NCBI GenBank assembly: GCA_014377445.1
Contig: JACMPP010000063.1
Span: forward strand, 32,992-96,991
Direction: 5' to 3'
Source: Oligoflexus sp.
GTDB taxonomy: Bacteria > Bdellovibrionota_B > Oligoflexia > Oligoflexales > Oligoflexaceae
DNA: 64,000 nucleotides
Both the position numbers and the translations under genes were made by a program. Under the pieces are notes generated by a model that did not search any database, was not told the DNA's origin, and saw only the letters and a list, made by a program, of their open reading frames with translations. Positions 55,854 through 64,000 of this stretch are shown piece after piece. How positions within the stretch are numbered: position 1 is the stretch's first letter; every line of letters starts with the position of its first letter.

Positions 55854-57176
55854 GTGAATACTACAAGCAGGATGCTAAGCGTCAGCTCTTTGAGCTTAAT
55901 CGTTTGCGCAATGGCTTTGGCAAGCTGCGGTGTACGCGAACGAAGAATCACCAAAGATACTATAGCCTCAGAAGCTACAGCGGGAGGTTCAGCGGATAGT
56001 TCTATTGCGAACCCAGGCACCGAAACCGCTCCAAACTCGGCGGCTGGTGTACCCTATGATTCAACCACTAAAGGTGGGGGGACAGGGGCAGAGACTTCAC
56101 AAAATAATGACTCAAACCAGAATCAAAACCAAAACCAAAATCAAAACGGCGATGACGCTTCCCAAAGCGGCGACGACGATAGCGAAGGCACAGCCTACGT
56201 TCACATCGAAGCCGCCTGTAGCTGTGCGACAGCAGCGGATGTTTGTTCGTTGCTAAAAACTTTTGATATCTCGATTCTCGACAAGGCCACGAAACAAGTG
56301 ATCTGGGGACCGGAGACTCACAAAGTTGTTATGCACAACGAGTGTAGCTTCACCAAAGTTCTTGGCAAATCGATCAGGATTCCAGCGGACGTATTGGCTC
56401 GTGCAGCGCATAAAATGCAATTTCGCTTGAGGAATGAAAAAGAAAACCAAGTTGTTCCTTTCTATCCTCCCTTCCATCATGGGATGGGCGGCGGTAGGGC
56501 TGGTCCTGCGGGCCCTGCTGGTCCTGCTGGAGCCAACGGTGCAGTCGGAGCCAACGGTGCAGTCGGTTCTGCGGGCCCTGCTGGGGCAAATGGTGCGGCC
56601 GGTCCTGCCGGAGCCAACGGATCACCTGGTCCTAAAGGGGATAAGGGTGATGGAGGCCTTACGGGTGCAAACGGTTCACAAGGTCCTGTCGGTCCTACAG
56701 GTGCAACGGGTTCGAAAGGAGAAACAGGCGCTCGCGGTGCATCGGGTTCAACAGGTCCTGCTGGTCCGGTCGGTCCTATGGGTCCACAAGGTCTCAAGGG
56801 TGCGACAGGCGAGATGGGTTTGACTGGTGCAACAGGCGCAATGGGTCCGATGGGTCCTACTGGACTCACGGGAGCAACAGGTCTTAAAGGTGATAAAGGC
56901 GACACAGGCGCGCTTGGTCCTCAGGGTCCACGTGGTGACCAAGGTCTACCAGGAGCTAAGGGCGATAAGGGTGATACCGGAGTCGCTGGTCCAATCGGTC
57001 CTAAAGGTGACACAGGCCCAGTCGGTCCTACCGGTCCTACCGGTCCGAAGGGTGATCAAGGAGACGTCGGTCCACGCGGTCCTCGCGGTGAGACAGGTGC
57101 TGAAGGTCCCGTCGGTCCACAAGGTCCTGCTGGAGCAACAGTGAAGCCGGCCGCTAAGAACTTGAAACTCAACTAA
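55854..57176 (+). CDS. Lipoprotein with a long uninterrupted collagen-like domain
   Basis: This 440-residue protein has a lipoprotein signal with LASC (Cys25), a Ser/Thr/Asn/Gln-rich stalk containing a QN repeat (about 88-98) and a small Cys-containing globular domain (about 113-200). Residues 214-429 are exactly 72 perfect Gly-X-Y triplets, for example GPKGDKGD and [20 protein letters not shown]. Such sequences can form a collagen triple helix without hydroxyproline when rich in KGD/KGE-like charged triplets, as here. A short Lys-rich tail follows. It should be anchored in the outer membrane as a trimeric rod. The start is GTG 55854 with GGAGG upstream. Confidence 0.92.
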   Translation: MNTTSRMLSVSSLSLIVCAMALASCGVRERRITKDTIASEATAGGSADSSIANPGTETAPNSAAGVPYDSTTKGGGTGAETSQNNDSNQNQNQNQNQNGDDASQSGDDDSEGTAYVHIEAACSCATAADVCSLLKTFDISILDKATKQVIWGPETHKVVMHNECSFTKVLGKSIRIPADVLARAAHKMQFRLRNEKENQVVPFYPPFHHGMGGGRAGPAGPAGPAGANGAVGANGAVGSAGPAGANGAAGPAGANGSPGPKGDKGDGGLTGANGSQGPVGPTGATGSKGETGARGASGSTGPAGPVGPMGPQGLKGATGEMGLTGATGAMGPMGPTGLTGATGLKGDKGDTGALGPQGPRGDQGLPGAKGDKGDTGVAGPIGPKGDTGPVGPTGPTGPKGDQGDVGPRGPRGETGAEGPVGPQGPAGATVKPAAKNLKLN

Positions 57177-57190
57177 GACGCTAGAACATC

Positions 57191-57226
57191 AAAGGCCCCG
57201 CAGAGTGATCTGCGGGGCCTTTTTTT
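57191..57226 (+). terminator. Rho-independent terminator of the collagen-like gene
   Basis: AAAGGCCCCGCAGA pairs perfectly with TCTGCGGGGCCTTT around GTGA, and the T-run continues to 57226. Confidence 0.97.
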
Positions 57227-57372
57227 AACTGCAGATTGATTCAGCGCAAAAGCATCTGCGCTTATTGATTCGTTTCGGCTTCAATACTGAAACGGCTGTC
57301 ACGAGCGGACAACGAACTTGAAAGACTCCAGCACTGACAACCAGAAGCAGACTAAAGCCAAGCCGTAAACGC

Positions 57373-58284
57373 TTAGATTTCGGAATTCTTTTCGAGAATT
57401 TCCTTGAGGCGGCCGTTCATAAACGTTTTCGACATCCAGAAAACGTCAGCAAGCTGAGCAACAATGTCTTTGCCGGCATCAAGGTTCGCGAGCTCTTTGC
57501 GGATCAAATAAGCTGGCGTCAACAATTTTGCAGCAAACAGATTGGTCTGGACTTCGTTCATATAGTTGGAATGCTCGTTTACCTCAAACGAGGATAGTAC
57601 GCCTTCCTTGCCTAGAAAATGTTTCCCCATGGCTTTTGCGATGCCGTAACGCACGTAGGGGCGCATCTTCTCATCCATCGGGTATTCGATGACCATTTTG
57701 CCGTCTTTATCGAGGGTGCGAATCGCTTTGCCATCGAGTACGGCTTCATCTTCCACAGGTTTGATGGTGATATCTGAGAAGGTGGCCGCAACCTCAGGGA
57801 GATAGAGTGGGGCTTCCTGAAACGCGAGAGTCTCGTGGATACCACGAACGATGCGATTGATTTCAAATTCGTTGGTCTCGAACTGCTTTTTGAACTCAAG
57901 TTCTTTGTCCTTGGTCCAGCTATTCGCATTGCGACGGTAATAGTCTTTTTTAGCGTTTTCCAGGAACTTGGGATCCGGAGAGAAATCGCCGTAACCCGTG
58001 AACTCAAAATAGGCCTCGCCTTCGGTCATTTCACCGGAAGCTACATCCACGACTAGGCGTTCGTCTACGCCGAGATGTTTAGCTATAGATTTCATCGCCT
58101 GGATGGAGCGAATATTTTTCTTGCCTTTTTTCCAGTGACTGCAGTCCGCTGGATCGAAACCCAGGATCTGTCCCACGTCCTGATCGATGACGCGAATCCC
58201 GCCGAATTTGTGATCGAGCACACGTCGACAAAATTGAAAAAGATTTGCCGAGTTGGGGTATTTGGTGGCCGCGTCTTTCTTCAT
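57373..58284 (-). CDS. XRE-type regulator with a degenerate ImmA/IrrE-like domain
   Basis: This 303-residue protein has an N-terminal helix-turn-helix (about 15-75, VGQILGFDPADCSHWKKGKK) and a C-terminal part aligned with ImmA/IrrE peptidases. The family zinc motif HExxH is replaced: the segment reads IAKAMGKHFL at 215-224, keeping only the second histidine region. The downstream family element ExxxNxFAAxLLxP survives as EVQTNLFAAKLLTP at 244-257. It is therefore probably a non-proteolytic sensor or regulator. Start 58284 follows GGAGGAAAG; an extension to 58332 is possible. No toxin or prophage partner is adjacent. Confidence 0.75.
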   Translation of the reverse strand: MKKDAATKYPNSANLFQFCRRVLDHKFGGIRVIDQDVGQILGFDPADCSHWKKGKKNIRSIQAMKSIAKHLGVDERLVVDVASGEMTEGEAYFEFTGYGDFSPDPKFLENAKKDYYRRNANSWTKDKELEFKKQFETNEFEINRIVRGIHETLAFQEAPLYLPEVAATFSDITIKPVEDEAVLDGKAIRTLDKDGKMVIEYPMDEKMRPYVRYGIAKAMGKHFLGKEGVLSSFEVNEHSNYMNEVQTNLFAAKLLTPAYLIRKELANLDAGKDIVAQLADVFWMSKTFMNGRLKEILEKNSEI

Positions 58285-58865
58285 GAGAACACTTTCCTCC
58301 GTGAGAGATCCTGGAGCCAGGACTCTGGCCAAAGGCAGACTGTGACTGGAACTGACGCGATGAGAAAGCCTCAGGGCTTCTTCTATCTTTGGCAGTCACA
58401 GCATACAGATATCTAACGCACTGGGTGCGAAGGATAGCGCTTTGACGTAATAACTATACTGCTTGTTGGACCATGTTCCCGTTTTAGCACTGTTGACTGA
58501 TGTGGTCAATCGTGGCTTGTGATTCATTCAAATGATTTTTGCATGGATCGCTACCCTGTCTTGGTCAATTATTTACGACATGCTGCGAAGGCCTCTCGTT
58601 TCTTAGGAATTGCTTATTGGGTCCCTGTTAAAAAAAAGAAAGTCCTCTTAGTAAAACGACTAGGTCTCCGTAAGATGTCCTCTTATTCTAATAGAGGGAA
58701 TGGAAGCCAAAGCCTCAGAGCCCAGGTTTCAGAAACGATAATTTATGGCAAAGCGTTGCAGCTCCTGGGCTTGACTTCGCCGAAATCGATCTTATGGTCG
58801 AATAGGCCTTGAAAATAGGCGAGTATGTCGCTAAGGCCAGGATGTTTAGGAGGTCAGTGTTGCAG
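58285..58865. other. Intergenic region between the XRE regulator and clpS
   Basis: There is no well-supported gene. A 97-codon frame at 58519-58812 has a basic, irregular composition and no ribosome site. The region must contain divergent promoters for the regulator and for clpS-clpA. Confidence 0.5.
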
Positions 58866-59207
58866 ATGAATGGATGGTTGGCAAACAAGCCTGTGGCCAC
58901 GGCTGGGAACAAGTCTGACACTAGTGTCGTGGTTAAGGAGCGAGTCAAAGTCCAGCGTCCCCCGCTTTATGGGGTGATACTTCTCAACGACGATTATACG
59001 CCTATGGAATTCGTCGTGATGATACTTGAGAAGTATTTTAATAAGAATCACGCGGGTGCTACAGAAGTCATGCTGAAAGTCCATACCGAAGGCAAAGCAC
59101 TTTGTGGTATATATCCGTATGAGATAGCTGAGACTAAAGTCACTCTCGTGACGCAAGAAGCTCAGCGCGACGGACACCCTTTACAATGCGTTCTTGAGCG
59201 AAATTAA
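58866..59207 (+). CDS. clpS: ATP-dependent Clp protease adaptor ClpS
   Basis: ClpS delivers N-degron substrates to ClpAP. The core reads PPLYGVILLNDDYTPMEFVV, with the substrate-pocket NDD and M, followed by KVHTEGKALCGIYPYEIAETK and the ClpA-binding surface. The start is ambiguous: AGGAGG at 58848-58853 suits TTG 58860 (spacing 6) as well as ATG 58866 (spacing 12). The 113-residue length is usual. clpA starts 45 nt later. Confidence 0.95.
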   Translation: MNGWLANKPVATAGNKSDTSVVVKERVKVQRPPLYGVILLNDDYTPMEFVVMILEKYFNKNHAGATEVMLKVHTEGKALCGIYPYEIAETKVTLVTQEAQRDGHPLQCVLERN

Positions 59208-59252
59208 TTCTTCAATGCGAAGACCATTTAATGGGAGGGACGGGCCATTAGT

Positions 59253-61541
59253 ATGTTAAGTCCTGATCTTGAAGTCAGCTTAAATTTAGCGGTATCCGAA
59301 GCAACACGCCGTGGGCATCCCTACGTGACAGTGGAACATATTCTGTATGCGCTCCTGCACAATGCGACGGCTCGTGAGGCCATCGAAGCCTGTGGTGGCG
59401 CTATCGATAGCGTAAGACGGGCTTTGGAAAGTTTTTTCGAGGAACACATCGATAACCACGCTCTGAAAACAGGGCAATTGCCGCAGCCGACCATAGGCTT
59501 TCAGCGCGTTATTCAACGTGCGGCTCAACATGTTCAATCGTCCGGTAAGGATAAGATCCAGGGCGCGAACGTTTTGGTCGCGATTTTTTCAGAAAAAGAT
59601 TCTTTCGCTGTGTTCTATCTCGAACGCGAGAAGATCACGCGCCTCGACGTGATCCAATATCTCTCGCACGGTCCGCACAAGGACGATGAAGGCGAAGATG
59701 AAAGTGAGGACGGACAATTCCTGCCCGGTCATCAGGCGGATGAAGGCAATGGAGGCGGCGGCGGACCTTCGCCGAAAGATGCTTTGTCCAAATACACGGT
59801 CGATCTCGTTGAGAGAGCGAAAGCCGGTAAGATCGATCCTCTGATCGGTCGCGATATCGAACTCGAACGCATCATGCAAATCCTCTGTCGCCGGCGTAAA
59901 AACAATCCGTTGTTCGTCGGAGACGCCGGTGTCGGTAAAACGGCTTTGGCCGAAGGATTGGCTTTGATGGTCGTTGACAATGTGGTGCCAGCGGCGCTGC
60001 AAGGTCTGCGCGTGTTCTCGCTCGATATGGGGTCTTTGATCGCGGGTTCGAAATTCCGAGGGGATTTTGAGCAGCGTTTGAAGGGTGTATTGAAAGCCCT
60101 GCAGAAATATCCAAAACACGTTTTGTTCATCGATGAAATTCACACCATCGTCGGGGCCGGTGCGGTCGGCGGCGGGGCTTTGGATGCTTCGAATATCCTG
60201 AAGCCGGCTTTGGCCTCAGGCGAACTGCGTTGTATGGGGTCGACGACTTACAAGGAATATCGCACCCATTTTGAGAGCGATCATGCCTTGGCCCGTCGTT
60301 TCCAAAAAATCGATGTGGAAGAACCCTCGCATCAGGATGCTTTGAAGATCCTGAAAGGTCTTAAGGAAGTTTACGAGAAACATCATAACGTTCGTTATTC
60401 ACCAGCCGCTCTCCAGGCCGCTGTCGAACTTTCGGCTCGTTATATCAATGACCGCAAACTTCCGGATAAAGCGATCGACGTCATTGATGAAGCCGCAGCC
60501 GCGATGACTTTGCGCGGCGGCAAAGGCAAATCGAGATTGATCAATTCAGAGATGATCCAGGCCGTCGTCGCGAAAATGGCCCGTATTCCTCTGACCAAAG
60601 TGAACTACAGCGAACGCGAACTCCTGAAAGATCTGGATTTGACCCTTAAAGGCCAGGTCTTTGGTCAGGATCGCGCGATCGAGGCTTTGGCCTCTGCGAT
60701 CAAGCTGGCTCGTTCGGGTCTCGGTGACGATGAACGTCCTATCGGTTCCTTCCTCTTTGCCGGACCAACTGGTGTCGGTAAAACGGAAGTGGCCAAACAA
60801 CTCGCCAAGTCCCTGACGATCGAACTCATTCGCTTCGATATGAGTGAGTACATGGAACGTCACTCGGTGTCGCGCCTGATCGGTGCGCCTCCTGGCTATG
60901 TGGGATTTGATCAGGGTGGTTTGTTGACCGAAGCAATTAACAAAAATCCTCATGCGGTGCTCCTGCTCGACGAAATCGAGAAAGCGCACCCCGATATGCA
61001 GAACATTTTGCTTCAAGTCATGGACCATGGAACGCTGACGGATAACAACGGCCGCAAGACCGATTTCCGCAACGTGATCCTGATCATGACCACTAACGCA
61101 GGTGCGAAAGAACTTAGCCAGCAAAGCATCGGCTTTGAACAGTTGATTCGTTCAAAAACCGATATCCTCGGTCTGTCTAAAGCCGTCAAAGACATGTTTT
61201 CACCAGAGTTTAGAAACCGTCTCAACGGCATTATCAATTTCGCTCCATTGCCGATCGAAGTTGTGAAGCTGGTTGCCAGGAAATTTATTGACGACCTGAA
61301 TCTCAAACTTTTGAAGAAAAAAGTCACTTTGGATTTCAACGACGAGGCCATCGCATGGGTTGCTGTGAAAGGCTACGACGAAGCCTATGGTGCAAGACCG
61401 ATCAGACGTCTCATTGAAGAGAAGGTGAAACAGCCCCTGGCTGATGAACTCCTCTTTGGCGAGATGGCGAACGGTGGAACCATCAAGGTTACGGTGAAAG
61501 ACGATGCACTAGACTTCGAGTTCCTTAAAAAAGCGGGGTGA
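59253..61541 (+). CDS. clpA: ATP-dependent Clp protease ATPase subunit ClpA
   Basis: This 762-residue AAA+ unfoldase works with ClpP and ClpS. It has an N-terminal Clp-N repeat domain (1-145), a charged linker (150-185, DDEGEDESEDGQF), the first ATPase module with GDAGVGKTAL and the second with GPTGVGKTEVAKQL, sensor and arginine-finger regions and a C-terminal D2-small domain ending KVTVKDDALDFEFLKKAG. The start ATG 59253 has GGGAGGG about 13 nt upstream, a long spacing. It is followed after 4 nt by an unknown gene. Confidence 0.96.
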   Translation: MLSPDLEVSLNLAVSEATRRGHPYVTVEHILYALLHNATAREAIEACGGAIDSVRRALESFFEEHIDNHALKTGQLPQPTIGFQRVIQRAAQHVQSSGKDKIQGANVLVAIFSEKDSFAVFYLEREKITRLDVIQYLSHGPHKDDEGEDESEDGQFLPGHQADEGNGGGGGPSPKDALSKYTVDLVERAKAGKIDPLIGRDIELERIMQILCRRRKNNPLFVGDAGVGKTALAEGLALMVVDNVVPAALQGLRVFSLDMGSLIAGSKFRGDFEQRLKGVLKALQKYPKHVLFIDEIHTIVGAGAVGGGALDASNILKPALASGELRCMGSTTYKEYRTHFESDHALARRFQKIDVEEPSHQDALKILKGLKEVYEKHHNVRYSPAALQAAVELSARYINDRKLPDKAIDVIDEAAAAMTLRGGKGKSRLINSEMIQAVVAKMARIPLTKVNYSERELLKDLDLTLKGQVFGQDRAIEALASAIKLARSGLGDDERPIGSFLFAGPTGVGKTEVAKQLAKSLTIELIRFDMSEYMERHSVSRLIGAPPGYVGFDQGGLLTEAINKNPHAVLLLDEIEKAHPDMQNILLQVMDHGTLTDNNGRKTDFRNVILIMTTNAGAKELSQQSIGFEQLIRSKTDILGLSKAVKDMFSPEFRNRLNGIINFAPLPIEVVKLVARKFIDDLNLKLLKKKVTLDFNDEAIAWVAVKGYDEAYGARPIRRLIEEKVKQPLADELLFGEMANGGTIKVTVKDDALDFEFLKKAG

Positions 61542-61545
61542 AAGC

Positions 61546-62028
61546 ATGGAAGAAGGCCGTCATACCTTAGGAAGCATGGTTACCTTTCAAAAAGCCACCG
61601 AACTCCTGAACCGGATACGGAGCTTGCCAGGAAAAAAGATGCTGACTCTCAGCGTCTTGCTTGAGGAGGACACTTCAGACTTTGTTTTTGACATCACCGA
61701 TCATGGTGTTGTCGGGTATCACGAAGATCATGAAGAGCAGTTGACGACCTTACTCGAATACGGCATCCAAAACAGTGGTGGGCTGATCATTCGTCAGTTC
61801 ACCCCTATGACCTACGATGTGAAATGTAACGATGGGAAGTCCTTTAGTGCCCATTACAAACTGATCTATGCGATCTTTCTTGGCAACTCGGAGTACTTCG
61901 TGTTGAGCAAGGAAGAGACCGAAGACGTTTGTTGTACGGATTCGCGAACCGGAACCCGCCTCAAAAAAGAGGAGGGGGTCATCTACCGAAATCTCGAAGC
62001 TCCGGCGCCCCGGCTGGTTGCTCTCTGA
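61546..62028 (+). CDS. Unknown protein encoded directly after clpA
   Basis: This 160-residue soluble protein has no signal or membrane segment. Alternating strands and helices (KKMLTLSVLLEEDTSDFVFD, GLIIRQFTPMTYDVKCNDGK, HYKLIYAIFLGNSEYFVLS) suggest a compact alpha/beta fold; Cys128-Cys129 form a CC pair in EDVCCTD. It starts 4 nt after clpA and 20 nt before the GST-like gene, so it is co-expressed with clpSA. It could be a Clp-related factor, but there is no direct evidence. Confidence 0.75.
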   Translation: MEEGRHTLGSMVTFQKATELLNRIRSLPGKKMLTLSVLLEEDTSDFVFDITDHGVVGYHEDHEEQLTTLLEYGIQNSGGLIIRQFTPMTYDVKCNDGKSFSAHYKLIYAIFLGNSEYFVLSKEETEDVCCTDSRTGTRLKKEEGVIYRNLEAPAPRLVAL

Positions 62029-62047
62029 GATTTCCCAGGAGCTGAGA

Positions 62048-62725
62048 ATGAGCAATCTGAATCTTCATTTGATCAGTTTTGATATCTGTCCGTATGTTCA
62101 AAGAGCGATGATTCTGCTGCTCGAGAAGAATGCGGAGTTTCAAATTTCATATGTGGATCTCGCAAACAAACCGGAGTGGTTTCTGAAGGTCTCGCCGCTG
62201 GGTAAAGTCCCGGTGCTCCAGGTCGATCAAACCGTGTTGTTTGAATCCTCGGTGATCTGTGAATACATCGACGAAACCCATGGTGAGGTCATGCACCCAT
62301 CTGACCCTTTGGTGAAGGCGGAGCATCGTGCCTGGATGGAGTATAGCTCTGTCCTACTCGGTTTGATCTATGGAGTGAGTACGGCTCAGGACGAAGACGA
62401 TCTTGCCGCGAAGCGTAATGATTTGAGCCAAAAGCTTTCAAATCTGGAACTGACTTTGAAAAAAGGCAACGGCCCCTTCTTCGGCGGCAGCAAATTTGCG
62501 ATGATCGATGCTTTTTATGCACCGGTCTTCCGTTATTTCCAGGCCTTCGCACAATGGGGTGATTCCAGTTACTTAAGCGAATTCCCCCGGCTCCAGTCCT
62601 GGGAGGCGAATGTGATGCGACGGAGTTCGGTCCTGAAGGCAGTGCCTCAGGATTACAGTGAAAAGTTGAAGAATTTTCTCAAGAATAAAAATAGTGTTTA
62701 TGCTCGAAAATTGAACCTGACGTGA
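62048..62725 (+). CDS. Glutathione S-transferase family protein
   Basis: This 225-residue protein has the N-terminal thioredoxin-like GST domain (SFDICPYVQRAMILLLEK, with a Cys-Pro at the active helix; SPLGKVPVLQVD; FESSVICEYIDE) and an all-helical C-terminal domain from about residue 85. The Cys in the active position suggests an omega/beta-like or SspA-like protein, acting in thiol reduction or stress response rather than classic conjugation. ATG 62048 has AGGAG 5 nt upstream. It is the last gene of the clpS-clpA cluster. Confidence 0.88.
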   Translation: MSNLNLHLISFDICPYVQRAMILLLEKNAEFQISYVDLANKPEWFLKVSPLGKVPVLQVDQTVLFESSVICEYIDETHGEVMHPSDPLVKAEHRAWMEYSSVLLGLIYGVSTAQDEDDLAAKRNDLSQKLSNLELTLKKGNGPFFGGSKFAMIDAFYAPVFRYFQAFAQWGDSSYLSEFPRLQSWEANVMRRSSVLKAVPQDYSEKLKNFLKNKNSVYARKLNLT

Positions 62726-62736
62726 CGGGTCAGGTT
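62714..62736 (+). terminator. Hairpin at the end of the GST-like gene
   Basis: AACCTGAC pairs with GTCAGGTT around a 7-nt loop that includes the stop codon. There is no T-run, so this may be an mRNA-stabilising hairpin rather than a terminator. Confidence 0.35.
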
Positions 62737-62811
62737 GTGATTTGTGAGAGTTAAGTAAAATTTTCCCAGTTTATACCGATGCCTTCTGGAAGACCAACTC
62801 CAGGAGGCATC

Positions 62812-63756
62812 TTGCGTTTCATTCGCTTCGTAATAGGCATCACATGGTTGATGGCTGCGAGTCAGGGCTTTGCCCAGACTTCGGACGAGCGTACGCAATT
62901 GATCGACAGCTTCCTACTCTACCGAAAGAGCAGCACTTCGATCTACCTGCCTCCTCCCGTCACGCATATGGTGCCTAACTTCAATACCATTACCTATGCC
63001 CTCGCATATGAGAAGCGGGATATCACGCTTTTTCCCAAGTATGACAACGGTGCTGTCGTCAAAAACAATCCAAGTACTTTGCACATGACGGGCTATACGG
63101 TAGCGCCGCACTTGGCGATTTCGCTGAAAAAGGTCGGTATAGGTTTCTCGATTGAAAATTCAAAAAACTCAGCTTCAACCCTTTTAGGCAATAACTTCAA
63201 TTCGGCATCCAACTCTTTTCAGGATACGACAGTTAGCGCCTCAGGCCTGGGCTTCAACCTTTCGGCTCTGCCTTTTGAGAGTTTCCGTAAAGATAATAAG
63301 CTGGCGTTCATCTTAGGTGGCAAGAGCCTGAACGTTCGCCATGAGTTTTCCAGTCTCACGAACTCTCAGTTTCAAGGGACCGTAGAACCGTTAAGTCTTC
63401 GATACAATCTACTGCGATATGAAGCCGGAGCTAATTTGACTCTCGCACTACTCAAACATTTTGATGTGATACTTTGGACTGACTACAGCTATACCGATCT
63501 CAGCGCCGCTAAGGCCGCCTATCAGCCTCAATTTGCCAATCCCACTCAACTGGCAATCTACAACGATGATTTGCGCCTCTTCTGGCAGTCAAATCCCAAC
63601 CTGCGCTACGGCATAGACCTTTCGATCAACGCCTGGGGCTTCGATATTCGTATTGGTAGTCTGCTTGGAAGCTTGGCTCGCCTGGGTGCAGGACCTGACT
63701 ATGTGAAGGACAGTAGCTTCAACATCAGCTTGTCCTTCGATCAAAAGGGGAGTTGA
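62812..63756 (+). CDS. Exported, probably outer-membrane, protein of unknown function
   Basis: This 314-residue protein has a signal peptide ending SQGFAQ. The body is rich in alternating beta-strand sequence with Tyr/Asn/Ser (NFNTITYALAYEKRDITLFP, LRYGIDLSINAWGFDIRIGS) and ends with FNISLSFDQKGS, which suggests a beta-barrel. The start is TTG 62812 with AGGAGG just upstream. An ATG at 62779 in frame has no ribosome site and would put charged residues before the signal. Confidence 0.75.
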   Translation: MRFIRFVIGITWLMAASQGFAQTSDERTQLIDSFLLYRKSSTSIYLPPPVTHMVPNFNTITYALAYEKRDITLFPKYDNGAVVKNNPSTLHMTGYTVAPHLAISLKKVGIGFSIENSKNSASTLLGNNFNSASNSFQDTTVSASGLGFNLSALPFESFRKDNKLAFILGGKSLNVRHEFSSLTNSQFQGTVEPLSLRYNLLRYEAGANLTLALLKHFDVILWTDYSYTDLSAAKAAYQPQFANPTQLAIYNDDLRLFWQSNPNLRYGIDLSINAWGFDIRIGSLLGSLARLGAGPDYVKDSSFNISLSFDQKGS

Positions 63757-63826
63757 GAGCCTAGACCGAAGGTCCCGACTCTCGCTCTATTTACTATCAA
63801 CTATCTAAAAATTTACCAATTAGAAA

Positions 63827-64000
63827 TTAAAGCCTCTCCAACACCACCTGCTCGACTCCCCACAAACTCTGCGCAACCGAGAGATACCCCGTATCTCCAT
63901 CAAAGACTATGCGATCCGCATCGGCCGAGAGATATTCGGGCAGCAGAAAGCTATCCTCTCTTTGTCCCAAATCATTCAGATCCAGAACAGGACGAACTTC
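63827..64000 (-). CDS. C-terminal end of an unidentified gene (5' part beyond window)
   Basis: A minus-strand frame is open from the window edge to the TAA at 63827-63829. The 57 visible residues end SLWGVEQVVLERL, with GQREDSFLLPEYLSADADR upstream. Codon use is like the core genes. The family cannot be told from this fragment. Confidence 0.65.
   Translation of the reverse strand, partial: EVRPVLDLNDLGQREDSFLLPEYLSADADRIVFDGDTGYLSVAQSLWGVEQVVLERL

Noticed and set aside
56477..56942. Proline-rich open frames opposite the collagen-like gene
   Set aside because: They are the antisense reading of Gly-X-Y repeats, which stays open by composition alone.
58519..58812. 97-codon frame before clpS
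   Set aside because: No ribosome site; lysine/serine-rich without domain-like pattern; probably chance.
1..64000. CRISPR array, tRNA, rRNA or prophage
   Set aside because: No regular spaced repeats, no cloverleaf-like or rRNA-like sequence and no phage structural genes were seen on reading through; a tRNA or CRISPR search program would be decisive.

Overview
The window is one contiguous stretch of a Gram-negative chromosome of roughly 50-55 % G+C by eye. It has lipoproteins, outer-membrane beta-barrels, a complete alternative complex III operon and glyoxylate-shunt genes. The mix of an ACIII respiratory chain, MiaE, a clpS-clpA pair, collagen-like and RCC1-type surface proteins and no recognisable gammaproteobacterial gene order suggests a free-living member of the Bdellovibrionota/Oligoflexia or another deltaproteobacteria-like lineage. 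This placement is an inference; no rRNA or tRNA gene is present to test it.

Layout. 1-1770: uvrB (minus strand, cut by the window edge). 2330-9980: actABCDEF, a six-gene alternative complex III operon closed by a hairpin terminator. 10045-16070: a short gene remnant, ackA, a small ORF, an HDOD regulator, miaE, pepQ and a membrane protein. 16071-18740: a long structured leader, a small unknown gene and glnS. 19292-25235: gltB-gltD. 25311-28139: a lipoprotein gene preceded by a decayed RCC1-repeat gene and other debris. 28140-28622: slyD. 28700-32440: an A+T-rich island with a winged-helix gene, a C5-cytosine methyltransferase and a putative partner endonuclease, followed by IS3-type transposase fragments.

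32524-40046 (minus strand): seven tightly packed genes for a meta-cleavage-like pathway. They encode an SDR, a luciferase-like monooxygenase, an asparaginase II homologue, an aldehyde dehydrogenase, a 2-aminophenol-type extradiol dioxygenase catalytic subunit, a fusion of its non-catalytic subunit to a 2-aminomuconate-deaminase-like RidA domain, and a KynB-like cyclase. Divergent from it, 40511-44630 (plus strand) is a four-gene overlapping operon: C39-like peptidase, RLAN/RimK ATP-grasp ligase, GCS2 carboxylate-amine ligase and N-formylglutamate amidohydrolase. It reads as a peptide or amide synthesis and trimming system of unknown product. These two operons are the strongest candidates for undescribed biology here.

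44627-64000: an outer-membrane protein, aceA-aceB, a secreted lipase, hflX-pgi, a NudL-type Nudix hydrolase, a secreted protein with three internal Cys-bounded repeats, a lipoprotein with 72 perfect Gly-X-Y triplets, an XRE regulator whose ImmA/IrrE peptidase domain has lost its HExxH motif, then clpS-clpA with an unknown gene and a glutathione-S-transferase-like gene, another outer-membrane protein and the 3' end of an unknown minus-strand gene.

The genes give a heterotroph that uses acetate or fatty acids (lipase, aceA-aceB, ackA), assimilates ammonia through GOGAT and transfers electrons from quinol through ACIII. No CRISPR array, tRNA, rRNA, replication origin or complete insertion sequence was found.
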